A stretch of 64,000 bases of DNA from Geobacteraceae bacterium (GCA_009773645.1 WSYB01000018.1:53385-117384), one strand, 5' to 3'; counted from the first letter of the stretch, positions 43,173 through 52,116 are shown. A program made the numbers and translations. Notes: generated by a model not told the origin, from the sequence alone.

Positions 43173-46100
43173 CTATTCGCGATCAAAGTGATCGTTGCTC
43201 GGACCGGGGACCGGAGTGCTCGATATCCCCAGGAAGTTCGGTACAGGTCCGGTATTCGTCGGGTCGAGCGGATTTAAAGGCGGCCTGCCCGTGGCGCCCA
43301 CCGCGGCGATGCGCTTGAACCGGGGTACAGGTGCCAACGATTCGAGCAGCAGCCCGGGCCGGCCGGCGGTGTTATCGGGAGCCGTACCATCAAGCGGCAC
43401 GAACAGCTCGGGACGGTCGAAGGGCGCCTTCTCGAACTTCACCCGCTCATCGGTGAGGGCAATGAGGAACTTCACCAGGGCGACCTTCGCATCCTCCTGC
43501 GAGGCATACTCCGGGGTCGCATCGCCGCCGGTAACTGCTGGCGCCGCGCCGGTATCCGGCATGGCGTCATATCGGGTTACGGTATCAGGAAGTCCACCGG
43601 CGAACTGAGCGTAGTTCGGGTCCGCGGCCACGGTGGTTGCCCCGAAGCCGAACACCTGTTCTTCTATGTCGAGGATATGCTGATCCCGGAACTCCTTGTT
43701 GGTGATGGGGAAGTCGCCGCCCCGCATGTAGAAGTCCACCACCTGGCGCAGGGTGAGGACGCTGCCGGTATGGAAGTAGGGGCCGGTGAGCTCTATGTTG
43801 CGCAACTGGGGCGCCTTGAAGGCACCCATCCGCCCCACCCGGTTGGGGAAGGGCCAGGTGCCGTGGAGTGTATCTTCAAGATTGCCCGGAACCGAAGATT
43901 GGAGGTTCGGGCAGAGGTCATCCCGGAATGCTCCGGTAACGGGGTCCACTGCTCCCCATCGTGCCGGCAGCACCGGCGGGGTCAGGAACCCGCTCCATCT
44001 GGCGCAGTGGATGTCGGCTCCGAAGAGAAGCTCGCCAAACTCGATGGCCGGCCCCCCCACGGGTGCGGTGATGGTATTGGGCACGAAGCCCAGTTCATCG
44101 ATTTGTGGATGCAGCTCGCCCGCCGGCAGGTCACTGACCCAGGGAGCCAGGTACGCCGGCAGCAGGGTGGTGACCGGGGTCTTGTCAAAACCGGGGTTGA
44201 TGGACTGGAGGGTGTGACTGGGAGCACCAGGGAAAGGAAGGCCTTCGCCGGTCTCCTCGAACAACCCGCCGGCCTGGCCCAGTGCCGGATCGAAATTGGC
44301 CATGGGCACACCCGGGCCGTTTGCCAGACCCGGTCCGACAAACGGATTGCCGGCAGGGGCATCACCGGGCTGGAAGCACGTAGCACCCTGGACACACGGC
44401 GCACCGTTGTTACCCGCGATGTTCATAAGGGCCAGGCTTCCCATCTGGAGCGGCCAGCCGAAGGGGTCGTTGCCGCCCCGGCCGAGGTCGTCAGTTACGG
44501 GTCGGAGCCCGATGTTATAGATTCCCTGGTCCCCAAAGGCAAAGGCGCTGGGAACCGCGATCTTCCGCTCATCCCACGGGGTGGCCGGGTCATCCACCAT
44601 CCCCATGTCGCGGGGTTCGACTTCGATCACGTCCTGGGCGGTTTCCGCGAGTTCCTCCGCCAGGATCAGACCTGCAACGACGGAGAACGGGCCGGCGGGC
44701 TCAGGAGACGTCGGCGGGATCGGCAGTTCGTATTCCGCTCCACCCTTGAGCAGCCCATGGGAGATATTGACGCTGTGGTCGGTCTGCTCGGGCCCGATGT
44801 GGCAGAGCATGCAGCGGCCGGTCCTGAGGAAGGGATTCGAGCCCACGCCGGCCGGGTTTCTTGCCGAGCCGGGAGGCAGGACGGCCGTCAGGTTGGCGCC
44901 CGCGAAGATGTCAAACCCGAACAGTTCATCAGGGCCGAATCCGGGGGGCATGGTGAGATTGCCACTCGGGGACCCTGTGACGAGCTGACGGATGGTGGAA
45001 GGGGGCAGAGTGCCCTGTTCTCCCGGCTGCGCGACGCCGTTGGCTGCCAGCGGATTGGCGTCCATGAAGCGGTCGAACGGCGTGTCATCGGGGATCAGGA
45101 GCTGCTCATACATCTGCACGGCCAACCCGAAGAAGAGGCTGAAGTTTGCCTCACGCTGCCGGAACTGGTTGGTATTGCCCGCAACAGCTGGACCGCCGGC
45201 AACGGTGAGCACGTACCCATCGAACGGGTCGGCCGCCGACGGCGCGCCGTTGAGATGGCTACCCGCGGTGTTCCAGAATTCGCGCTTGAAGGCCACCTCG
45301 ACCAGCTCGTTGTAACTCACGCACAACCCCGGCTTGTTGGCTGCCGTTGCTCTCCCCAGCGCACCGCAAACCGAACCCCCCTGGTTGGAGAAGGGACCGA
45401 GCCGGCTGTCAGTGGTCGCCACCAACTGGTTGGCCAGGGGCGTCACGCCGTTCTGGAGCAGTTTCTTGCCGATCTTAGGCCAGTTGCGGCCGGCGAACGA
45501 CATTTCGAAGTCGCTAAGCGGCGGCCCCACCGCCTGGGAAGCCAGGCTGGAGAACTTGATCCTGACAGGCTGGGCCGCTTTGGGATCGCCGGCCGCAATG
45601 AGATCGGGCCGGATATGGCCGTTGGTGGCGCCCTCGATTGTGTTGCCGACGGTCATGAAGATGTGGGAAAAGGGGTCGGAGGCGCCGAACACGCTGCCGC
45701 CGTTGAAGTGGAAGCGGGCCCGGCCGTCCCAGAAATTGTCGAAGTTGAACGCCGCGGCGTGCATCGTCGGAGTGTTGCGGGGCTCCACCCTCCTAAGCCC
45801 CTGGAAGACCGGAATCGGGTCGGCCACCGCGGTGCCGATATCCGAGAGCAAAGGTCTTACCCCTTGGGTGGGGAGACCGAATGACGCGCCGCCGGGTGTG
45901 CGTATGTCGACGAATTGGCGGAACCTTACCCCCATGGAGGACATGACGTCGTTGGCGTCGCTCACCACGTTGCCGGGATTGAGCAGCGGCTCGCCGGGGA
46001 TGTCGGGGTTAAGCAGCTTGTGGAACGGAAAGTCGCTGGCCAGCACGTCCTGGTTGGGGTTCTGAGGGTTCACCGGCGGCACGGCGCGATTGCCGAACAA

Positions 46101-47072
46101 CTGCAGAGAGAGATCCCCGCCCAGGTGGTTGGGGTTGAGCTGGTTCTTGGTCCGGTTATCGGCGCCGGCGTTGAAGTGGCACGTGCCGCAGGACTGGACG
46201 CCGTCGCTACCCACCTGCATGTCCCAGAACAGGGCCTTGCCCAGGGCTTCCGCCCCGAGCCTGCCTATATAGGGACGCAGCGGGGCAGTAACACCGGCGA
46301 CATCGGTTGAGGGGCGAAGGAAATCGATCTCATTGATAGGCGTTTCGAGCGGCACGGTAATAGGGGTGGTTGAGGTGGTAGAGGTGCCGTTGAGCTCGTG
46401 AAGTTGCCCGTTGACGAAGGCCGGTACCGCCACGACCGTACCGTTCGGGGGGATCCTCGAATCTTGGTTCGGATTGTGGACGATGAGGTAACCGCATGTA
46501 TCGCACAGCGGGATTACACCCGTCAGGTTTTCCAGACGCGCCAGATCGAGAGCGTCCAGGATTGCATCTTCAGAGGCCACCAGCGCCCCGATACGGGTGC
46601 GCAGGAGGTTAGGGGTGCCGTTGCCGTCAGTGTCAAGCGAGGCGACGGTCTGGTCGGGATCAAACAGGGGACCCGGTTGGTCCCAACTGATTTCCCCGTC
46701 AGAGGTGCGCAGGCGCAACGGTTGGTCGGTGAGGAAATTCAAGCCCAGTGGATGGATGTTGAGGGGCGGCATGGTCACGCCGAAGCCCGGACGGCGCACG
46801 ATATTGGCGGTCCATCTGCCTGTGACGGGATTAATGATATAGGCGTACGGATTCTCCAGGAGCTGCACCGTCTCTTTCCACAGGGGTGCTTGTTTCAAGG
46901 AACCCGGACCGAGTTCCGTTTCGATTTCCACCGGAAGTTCCGCCGGTACGGTCGGCGTTGTCCTTGTGTCTCCCGGCGCGGCCATGGCGGGCAACGGCAC
47001 AGCCATGGCCAGGCAGAGGGTCAGTGCCAATCCTCTTGCGATCATTCCTTTCTTAAAATTGCTTACTCTCAT
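43173..47072 (-). CDS. Giant di-haem MauG/CCP-like cytochrome
   Basis: The 1299-residue exported protein has a signal peptide (to about AMA, residue 32) and c-haem motifs CGTCH (about residue 295, in DMQVGSDGVQSCGTCHFN) and CMLCH (about 755). It keeps the paralogous blocks FNFDNFWDGRARFHFNG, SQAVGPPLSDFEMSF and FKAPQLRNIELTGPYFHTG seen in the cytochrome at 11827-14988. It has an extra N-terminal part of about 250 residues and no dockerin-like end. RBS GGAGGGAC precedes the ATG. A GEMM-class riboswitch sits 170 bases upstream, so a cyclic dinucleotide should control it. It probably works in the periplasm or at the outer surface in electron transfer. Confidence 0.88.
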   Translation of the reverse strand: MRVSNFKKGMIARGLALTLCLAMAVPLPAMAAPGDTRTTPTVPAELPVEIETELGPGSLKQAPLWKETVQLLENPYAYIINPVTGRWTANIVRRPGFGVTMPPLNIHPLGLNFLTDQPLRLRTSDGEISWDQPGPLFDPDQTVASLDTDGNGTPNLLRTRIGALVASEDAILDALDLARLENLTGVIPLCDTCGYLIVHNPNQDSRIPPNGTVVAVPAFVNGQLHELNGTSTTSTTPITVPLETPINEIDFLRPSTDVAGVTAPLRPYIGRLGAEALGKALFWDMQVGSDGVQSCGTCHFNAGADNRTKNQLNPNHLGGDLSLQLFGNRAVPPVNPQNPNQDVLASDFPFHKLLNPDIPGEPLLNPGNVVSDANDVMSSMGVRFRQFVDIRTPGGASFGLPTQGVRPLLSDIGTAVADPIPVFQGLRRVEPRNTPTMHAAAFNFDNFWDGRARFHFNGGSVFGASDPFSHIFMTVGNTIEGATNGHIRPDLIAAGDPKAAQPVRIKFSSLASQAVGPPLSDFEMSFAGRNWPKIGKKLLQNGVTPLANQLVATTDSRLGPFSNQGGSVCGALGRATAANKPGLCVSYNELVEVAFKREFWNTAGSHLNGAPSAADPFDGYVLTVAGGPAVAGNTNQFRQREANFSLFFGLAVQMYEQLLIPDDTPFDRFMDANPLAANGVAQPGEQGTLPPSTIRQLVTGSPSGNLTMPPGFGPDELFGFDIFAGANLTAVLPPGSARNPAGVGSNPFLRTGRCMLCHIGPEQTDHSVNISHGLLKGGAEYELPIPPTSPEPAGPFSVVAGLILAEELAETAQDVIEVEPRDMGMVDDPATPWDERKIAVPSAFAFGDQGIYNIGLRPVTDDLGRGGNDPFGWPLQMGSLALMNIAGNNGAPCVQGATCFQPGDAPAGNPFVGPGLANGPGVPMANFDPALGQAGGLFEETGEGLPFPGAPSHTLQSINPGFDKTPVTTLLPAYLAPWVSDLPAGELHPQIDELGFVPNTITAPVGGPAIEFGELLFGADIHCARWSGFLTPPVLPARWGAVDPVTGAFRDDLCPNLQSSVPGNLEDTLHGTWPFPNRVGRMGAFKAPQLRNIELTGPYFHTGSVLTLRQVVDFYMRGGDFPITNKEFRDQHILDIEEQVFGFGATTVAADPNYAQFAGGLPDTVTRYDAMPDTGAAPAVTGGDATPEYASQEDAKVALVKFLIALTDERVKFEKAPFDRPELFVPLDGTAPDNTAGRPGLLLESLAPVPRFKRIAAVGATGRPPLNPLDPTNTGPVPNFLGISSTPVPGPSNDHFDRE

Positions 47073-47244
47073 GATGTCCCTCCAATTTTTTCTTAACGGT
47101 CTTTATGCTTGTACCGTCCAACGTCCTAATACAACACTGCGCTTGCTCACCTCCCTTTTTTCGTTAATGGCTTCCAAAAATCGGCGATGTCCGGCTTTAT
47201 GTCCTGATGCCCTTCGACCCCATCAGGATAGAGCAGTTTCGAAC

Positions 47245-47355
47245 AAAAAAAGGCCGGGCATGCCGTTAGTTTCTTCTTCGGCAACCCGGCCATCTTCATT
47301 TTCGGAAGACCCGTGGCTTTCCTGACCCTTCTCGCAAAGGGGCAGGCTTTTCGGA
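47245..47355 (-). promoter_or_regulatory. GEMM (cyclic dinucleotide) riboswitch with terminator, copy 1
   Basis: On the minus strand: a GNRA-capped stem (CCCTTT-GCGA-GAAGGG), AGGAAAGCCACGGGTCTTCC, then GAAGATGGCCGGGTTGCCGA. These match the c-di-GMP-I/GEMM consensus (AAAGCCACGGG ... GGCCGGGTTGCCGA). GGCATGCCCGGCC follows and can pair with GGCCGGGTTGCC to form a terminator with seven T residues (47251-47245), so the aptamer 3' strand and terminator are mutually exclusive. GEMM-Ib members in Geobacter sense 3',3'-cGAMP; the ligand cannot be decided here. It controls the giant cytochrome gene. Confidence 0.8.
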
Positions 47356-47480
47356 AGATTATTGCTGCAGACGCCGTCTGTGTATTTCATCTGTCTCGGT
47401 ACAGAAGTATGTAAAGCTTATCCACGTAATTCATGGTTTCAATCCGTAGAAATACGGATTTTATGCGCAGGATGCATTTT
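47356..47480 (-). promoter_or_regulatory. Conserved upstream region with dyads
   Basis: This part is shared with 51313-51444. It contains the palindrome AATCCGTATTTCTACGGATT (47442-47461) and CAGACGGCGTCTG just before the aptamer. The first could be an operator for an activator, the second an early transcript hairpin. A clear -35/-10 pair could not be settled. Confidence 0.45.
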
Positions 47481-47509
47481 TTATTGGGGGATTCTGGGGG
47501 ACATTCTTG

Positions 47510-47832
47510 TCTATTCGGGTAAAGCCTGAGCCGGCACGAGCCCAGGGGACCTGCACCTGCTTCAAGCCGCAACCATCGTTGGGACATTTTACGTGGGGAA
47601 CCTTGACGTGAAGATAGGCTTCATACTGGATGAAGTTCAGGTTTCGCCACTCTTCCTCCGACGTGTCATGAACCGGAGCCGATGCTCCGCAGACCGGGCA
47701 AGGAAGGCTTGCCCCACGTTGAAAATCGATAGTAATGTCGAGACGATCTGATTCCCTTGAAAAAGTAACTCCGGTTACCTTCCAGGCAGGGGCTATCCCA
47801 AGAATATGATCAATAAGTTCTTCAGGTTTCAT
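47510..47832 (-). pseudogene. ISL3-family transposase, N-terminal remnant
   Basis: The frame starts MKPEELIDHILGIAPAWKV and has the ISL3 zinc-finger pattern (CPVCGASAPVHD, then VPHVKCPNDGCGLKQVQVPW) and ARAGSGFT, where intact transposases continue for another 280 residues or so. Here the homology ends near 47510 and the frame runs into the duplicated leader DNA, ending at 47461. The DDE catalytic part is missing. It sits exactly at the outer edge of the duplicated riboswitch leader, which may be how that leader was moved. Confidence 0.75.
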
Positions 47833-47885
47833 GATCGCTGCAAACCTCGGGTAAATATAAATTACGGTCCGGCATATTATTCACA

Positions 47886-48149
47886 TTATTTAACTTTTTC
47901 GGCGCTCGCTACCGACCACTTAGCCTCTTTAAGAGCCTTTTTCGCATGCTTAAGCGCTCTCTCTGCATGGGAATCCGTTGTAGCTTCAAGAGATGCCTCA
48001 AGATGTTTTATCCCCTCCTGGAGATACTTTATCGCGGTCTTTACATGGGTTATCCCTTCCTTTGAATGTTCATCCGCGAGTACCTGAGGGGTTGTCGAGG
48101 CAAACATCAAACACGACATAACTGCTGCCAACACGATTCTCTTCTTCAT
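47886..48149 (-). CDS. Small exported metal-binding protein, SmbP-like
   Basis: The 87-residue product has a Sec signal (MKKRIVLAAVMSCLMFA, cleavage after VLA) and a helical body with His spaced at helix turns (EHSKEGITHVKTAIKYLQ, GIKHLEASLEATTDSHAERA, LKHAKKAL). This is the pattern of SmbP, a periplasmic copper-binding protein of Nitrosomonas. GAAGGAGG precedes the ATG at 48149; the longer frame was rejected. It follows a multicopper oxidase gene after a hairpin with no U-tract, so it may supply or buffer copper for it. Confidence 0.65.
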   Translation of the reverse strand: MKKRIVLAAVMSCLMFASTTPQVLADEHSKEGITHVKTAIKYLQEGIKHLEASLEATTDSHAERALKHAKKALKEAKWSVASAEKVK

Positions 48150-48200
48150 AATTACCTCCTTCGTCCGCTTCAAGACCTCATCGGTCCCGTCTCCGACCTT

Positions 48201-48239
48201 AAGCATGAGGAGGGGCGAGAACCGCCCCTCCTCATGCTT
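48201..48239. repeat. Perfect 17-bp hairpin between oxidase and SmbP-like genes
   Basis: AAGCATGAGGAGGGGCG, loop AGAAC and the exact complement. There is no U-tract on the minus strand. It may stabilise the upstream message while letting some transcripts read into the small metal-binding gene. The core is like 43112-43152. Confidence 0.65.
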
Positions 48240-48254
48240 CAAGTACTGAGCTGT

Positions 48255-50981
48255 TTACTTGGCGGTGAACTCCGCTCCACCGAACGTCTGGATGCAATAA
48301 CCGTGGTTGCGCTGAGGCGGCAGCGGGTAGTTCTTGCCGGACTTCAGCTCCCTGCCGTTGACCGTCACCTTCCGTCCGTGCTGCAAACCGCCATGCACCG
48401 TGATATTTAAGAGCTGCGAGGTCGTCTCGTAGCTTGCGTCGGCGCCGTCCGATCTGAAGCTGGTCCCGTCCGGCACGCTGATCGCGATCGGGTTCTCAGA
48501 GAGGCCCGAGCACGGCATAGGGTGTACATGTTGACAGACGGCGAGAGCTCTCGCCAGGACGTTGCGGCACGCCGCCTCGTTGCCGGCGTGACCAGTCGCA
48601 TGGAACTGGGCTGCCAATGCTCCCGTTCCTGGAAAAACATGCGCAGGGTCATGACAGAACTCGGTGAGCTGCCCGCATGCCGTCATCGGAAGCGCATCCC
48701 ATAGTTCAGGATGGGCTGGAGGCGTCTGTCCCGGCTGCGCCTGATGCACGTGAAGAGCCGCGAAGAGCTGCCCGTCGTGCAGCACCCGGTCGCCAACCGC
48801 GTAGATGATCTGCTGCTGCCAGGTCCCGTCGTTGTTGTTGACGCGCTCCCAGAGATCGAAGCGTGCGGTCGGCGGCTCGGAGGCCTGGGAGGTGTGCGCT
48901 ACGCGCACCCGGTAGTCGATGTTATCGAGCGCGACGACCCTGCCGACCGGGTAACTCACGCCCGGTGTCCAGAGCTTGACCATAGGCTGCATGCGCATCA
49001 TGTCGTGGTCTTCATGCCCGACGAGATGGCAGTGCCAGACGTAGCCCGGCCCGGTGAATGTGTCGGTCTCGCTCGGGAAGTCGACTTCCATCGGGTACTG
49101 GTTCTCGCCCGGCGTGACGCCACCGGTGGGGGTCTCCTGCGGCGCCCAGCGCGCGACGATTCGCGTCACGAATCCGGGGTCGGCCCGAACCATGTCCTTC
49201 CAGCCTGTTTCAACCGGCTCCGGCGGAAGCACGGGTCCGGTCAGGTACGGCGTCGGATCGAGCACGATCGGCCGGGTCATGGGCCTGTGACCGTTGAGGA
49301 GGTGCCAATCCTTGAGGTACCTCTCATTGTCGAATGCCTGCCTGTTCAAGACCTGGTACTCGAGCAGGTGAAGGTGAATCATGTGGGTGCCGGCGTCAGC
49401 GTCGGTGTCAACATCGCCCGTGTGTACGATGTCCCATTGTTCGGTCGAGCCGATCAGCGGAAGCTCGGTGGGGGGCGAGGTGAAGCTCAAGCCGTCGACC
49501 GAGCGCAGACGATTGGTGTCGGTGTCGTCCCTGAAACGCACCATGACCTTTGTCCGGGTCGGCGCGTCCAGGGGCAACGCCGCCCTCGCGGGGAACAGAG
49601 GCGCAATCGCGGCGAGCGAAGGAGGAGGAACGGCCTCACTCTCGACAACCGTGAAGCGCATGACCTGGCCCACGGTGTCCGGATCGGGCACGACCGGCAA
49701 CCCGGTATCAGGATCGATTATCACATGGGTGTTCCTCATGAAGATCTGCGTCCCGGCAGGGAACTGGGAGAAATCAACCAGGATGTCGGCGCGTTCGGGG
49801 ATGCCCACTGTCACCTTATCCACTTCTATCGGCGCCGGCAGATACCCACCGTCGGACCCGATGACCGTGAACGGAATGAAGTTGTTCGTAAATAGTCCTT
49901 TTTCGAACTGGAACGTCCAGACCCGCTCGTTCGATGCGCCCAGGATCCGGAAGCGGTATTGCTGCCGCTTGACGTTCAGGTTCGGCCATGCCTTGCCGTT
50001 GACAACTACGACGTCCGACTCGGTCTCGGCATCCCAGTACGGAAGAAATGGGGTCTTGCTCACTCTCGGGAAATTCAGCTCCCCGTCGTCGAAGAAGGCC
50101 CTGTCGGCGATGCCGAGCGCAATCTCGAACTCTCCCTTCGGCAGCGGGGAATCGGGCCGGTCAAGGGGATCGTTGGGATCGCGGATGAAGTAGGCTGGTC
50201 CCGATAGTCCCGCGTACAAGTTGACCCGGGTGATGCCCATCTCGTGACTATGATAGAAAAGCTGCGTGGAAGGCTGCTCATTGGGCTGGTCGTAGACATT
50301 GCTCACGAAGCTCGGACCCCGCTGCCCGAAAGGCGTAAACCACTCATCGGCCGTGCCGTCGAATTGGGGCGCGACGACCAGGCCGTGAGTATGGACGACA
50401 GTCGGCACGGGAAACTGCGCTTCGGGGTAGCCCGGCGGGAAGGGCGCGAACGGAGGTGTAGGCGCCTCAAACGCCAGCGGATTCGCCCAGTGCAGGACCG
50501 GATCTATCGGCAGGAAGTGCGGCTCGTGTATGCGGTTTTGCCACGTCAGACGGTTCGGAATGCCGCGGGTGTTCTCGAAAACCGACCCGGGGGACGAACA
50601 GACTATCTCGGTCTTCGGTCCCGGCGTCTTGACCCTGCCGCAGTACCCATGCACCGTGGTCGGCGGGAAGGGCGGGGGAAGCATCTGCGCGGAAATGCGG
50701 TCCATAGATATGTGGTACTCGTGCCGGGTAACCTCGCCGTTTTTGCCCCTGATGACCGTCGGCGCGAACACCCGTGGGATGGCCAGCTCGTGCGCATACT
50801 TCGGGATCAAGAGCGGGTCGAGCTCTTCCTGGTCAATCGAGGGGACATAAGTGTGTGGATTGCCGCCCGCCTGAGCGTTTGCGGGTAAGAACCCAAGGGC
50901 GATCATCATGATCGTCAGCGCGAATGCGAGGGTCATGCATATAGTGAGTCGGTTACGTTTCTTTAAATTTATTGCCTTCAT
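48255..50981 (-). CDS. Multicopper oxidase with tandem chitin-binding-like modules
   Basis: The 908-residue exported protein has a signal peptide (RLTICMTLAFALTIMMIALG, cleavage after ANA). The copper motifs are VHTHGL, FYHSHEMG, THMIHLHL and WHCHLVGHEDHDMM, as in CotA/bilirubin-oxidase types. After about residue 680 come two repeats of CBM5/12 type (SYPVGRVVALDNIDYRVRVA and IYAVGDRVLHDGQLFAALHV, each ending in LW), then a Cys-containing tail. MCO plus such modules is unusual; the modules may hold the enzyme to polysaccharide. Start 50981 follows AGGAGG. It has a GEMM riboswitch upstream and an SmbP-like gene downstream. Confidence 0.85.
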   Translation of the reverse strand: MKAINLKKRNRLTICMTLAFALTIMMIALGFLPANAQAGGNPHTYVPSIDQEELDPLLIPKYAHELAIPRVFAPTVIRGKNGEVTRHEYHISMDRISAQMLPPPFPPTTVHGYCGRVKTPGPKTEIVCSSPGSVFENTRGIPNRLTWQNRIHEPHFLPIDPVLHWANPLAFEAPTPPFAPFPPGYPEAQFPVPTVVHTHGLVVAPQFDGTADEWFTPFGQRGPSFVSNVYDQPNEQPSTQLFYHSHEMGITRVNLYAGLSGPAYFIRDPNDPLDRPDSPLPKGEFEIALGIADRAFFDDGELNFPRVSKTPFLPYWDAETESDVVVVNGKAWPNLNVKRQQYRFRILGASNERVWTFQFEKGLFTNNFIPFTVIGSDGGYLPAPIEVDKVTVGIPERADILVDFSQFPAGTQIFMRNTHVIIDPDTGLPVVPDPDTVGQVMRFTVVESEAVPPPSLAAIAPLFPARAALPLDAPTRTKVMVRFRDDTDTNRLRSVDGLSFTSPPTELPLIGSTEQWDIVHTGDVDTDADAGTHMIHLHLLEYQVLNRQAFDNERYLKDWHLLNGHRPMTRPIVLDPTPYLTGPVLPPEPVETGWKDMVRADPGFVTRIVARWAPQETPTGGVTPGENQYPMEVDFPSETDTFTGPGYVWHCHLVGHEDHDMMRMQPMVKLWTPGVSYPVGRVVALDNIDYRVRVAHTSQASEPPTARFDLWERVNNNDGTWQQQIIYAVGDRVLHDGQLFAALHVHQAQPGQTPPAHPELWDALPMTACGQLTEFCHDPAHVFPGTGALAAQFHATGHAGNEAACRNVLARALAVCQHVHPMPCSGLSENPIAISVPDGTSFRSDGADASYETTSQLLNITVHGGLQHGRKVTVNGRELKSGKNYPLPPQRNHGYCIQTFGGAEFTAK

Positions 50982-51204
50982 GGAAATCCTCCTTTCTTGT
51001 TGCGTTTTCATAACTTTTCCACTCCCTGTTACGACTTTGAGCTCCTTCAATCAATTATCACCTCCCAGCTTCAGATTCCTTACGGCAGTTCGAGTGCCCG
51101 CCATCCATTCCGATCACCTCCTTGCTGGGTAGGCGGGCCTGGTCTGATCGATGCTCGCGTCCCGTTTTCCTCCTCTCCGGAATCATTCCATGCCATTGAA
51201 TATG

Positions 51205-51312
51205 AAAAGGCCGGGCATGCCGTTAGTTTCTTCTTCGGCAACCCGGCCATCTTCATTTTCTGAAGACCCGTGGCTTTCCTAACCCTTCTCGCAAAGGGGT
51301 CGGCTTTTCGGA
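51205..51312 (-). promoter_or_regulatory. GEMM (cyclic dinucleotide) riboswitch with terminator, copy 2
   Basis: It has the same elements as copy 1: the GCGA-capped stem, AGGAAAGCCACGGGTCTTC, GAAGATGGCCGGGTTGCCGA and GGCATGCCCGGCC. The U-tract is only four bases (51208-51205), so termination may be leakier than in copy 1. It controls the multicopper oxidase that starts at 50981, leaving a leader of about 220 bases. With the shared upstream part the duplication spans about 240 bases, differing by a dozen or so changes and one 11-base insertion. Confidence 0.8.
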
Positions 51313-51460
51313 AGATTATCGCTGCAGACAACCGTCTGCGTATTTCATCTGTCTCGGTACAAAAGTATGTAAAGCTTATTTAAAAGCTTATCCCCGTAAT
51401 TCATGGGGTTCAATACGTAGAAATACGGATTTTATGCGGGTAGAATGCTTTTTATTGGAT
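51313..51460 (-). promoter_or_regulatory. Shared promoter-proximal region, copy 2
   Basis: This matches 47356-47480 but has an extra AAGCTTTTAAAT-like insertion, apparently a small tandem duplication around AAGCTTA. The palindrome seen in copy 1 is here degraded to AATCCGTATTTCTACGTATT. The CAGAC...GTCTG arms before the aptamer are kept. Confidence 0.4.
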
Positions 51461-51500
51461 TTTTGGATTTTTTCACGAGGAGGGACTTTATTGAGACGCG

Positions 51501-52115
51501 TTAAACGTATCCTTTTTGAATGGCGTATTTTACAAGGTCGGCGGTATTCTTCGATTTCAATTTATCAAGGATGGAGGCACGATGGCTCTCCACGGTGCGG
51601 GCGCTGATGAAGAGGGTCTCTGCGATCTCCTTGTTCGATTTTCCTTCGGCAATCAATTTCAAGACCTCTTTTTCGCGGTTCGACAGCGGCTCGGCTGAAG
51701 GCGCCCGATTTCCCAACAGCTCTCCCGCCAGGCGGGGAGATAGATAGACTCTCCCCTGCCGGATATTCTCGATAGCGGAAAAGAGGTCCCGGTCCGCATC
51801 CTCTTTCAGTAGATATCCGTCGGCGCCCGCGGCCAGGGCCTGCTGCACGTATTCCCTGTGCATGGTCAGGACCAGTATCTTCACAGCGGGATAGTTCCCC
51901 TTTATTGCACGGACGGCTTCAATCCCGCGGAGATGCGGCATCGATATATCGAGAATGACCATATGCGGGATCACTGATTTTAAGAGCGCCAGGAGCTCGA
52001 TGCCGTCTCCGGCTTCCCCGACAACCTCCAGATCGGCAACCCCTTTTATGAGCCCTCCCAACCCTTGTCTGATCAGAACGTGGTCATCGGCAAGCACGAT
52101 CCGGTAACGGTCCAT
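51501..52115 (-). CDS. NarL/LuxR-type response regulator
   Basis: The 204-residue protein has a receiver domain (IVLADDHVLIRQGL, phospho-Asp in VILDISMPHL, KED switch lysine) and a LuxR-type helix-turn-helix (PLSNREKEVLKLIAEGKSN, FISARTVESHRASILDKL). It lies directly behind the kinase gene (one base between) with AAAGGAGG in the kinase end. It would bind DNA when phosphorylated, perhaps at the oxidase promoters nearby. Confidence 0.92.
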   Translation of the reverse strand: MDRYRIVLADDHVLIRQGLGGLIKGVADLEVVGEAGDGIELLALLKSVIPHMVILDISMPHLRGIEAVRAIKGNYPAVKILVLTMHREYVQQALAAGADGYLLKEDADRDLFSAIENIRQGRVYLSPRLAGELLGNRAPSAEPLSNREKEVLKLIAEGKSNKEIAETLFISARTVESHRASILDKLKSKNTADLVKYAIQKGYV

Positions 52116-52116
52116 G

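Noticed and set aside
47461..47509. C-terminal residues IDKNVPQNPPIKNASCA as part of the transposase
   Set aside because: Homology stops at ARAGSGFT. The remaining codons come from leader-side DNA, so the tail is read-through into unrelated sequence.
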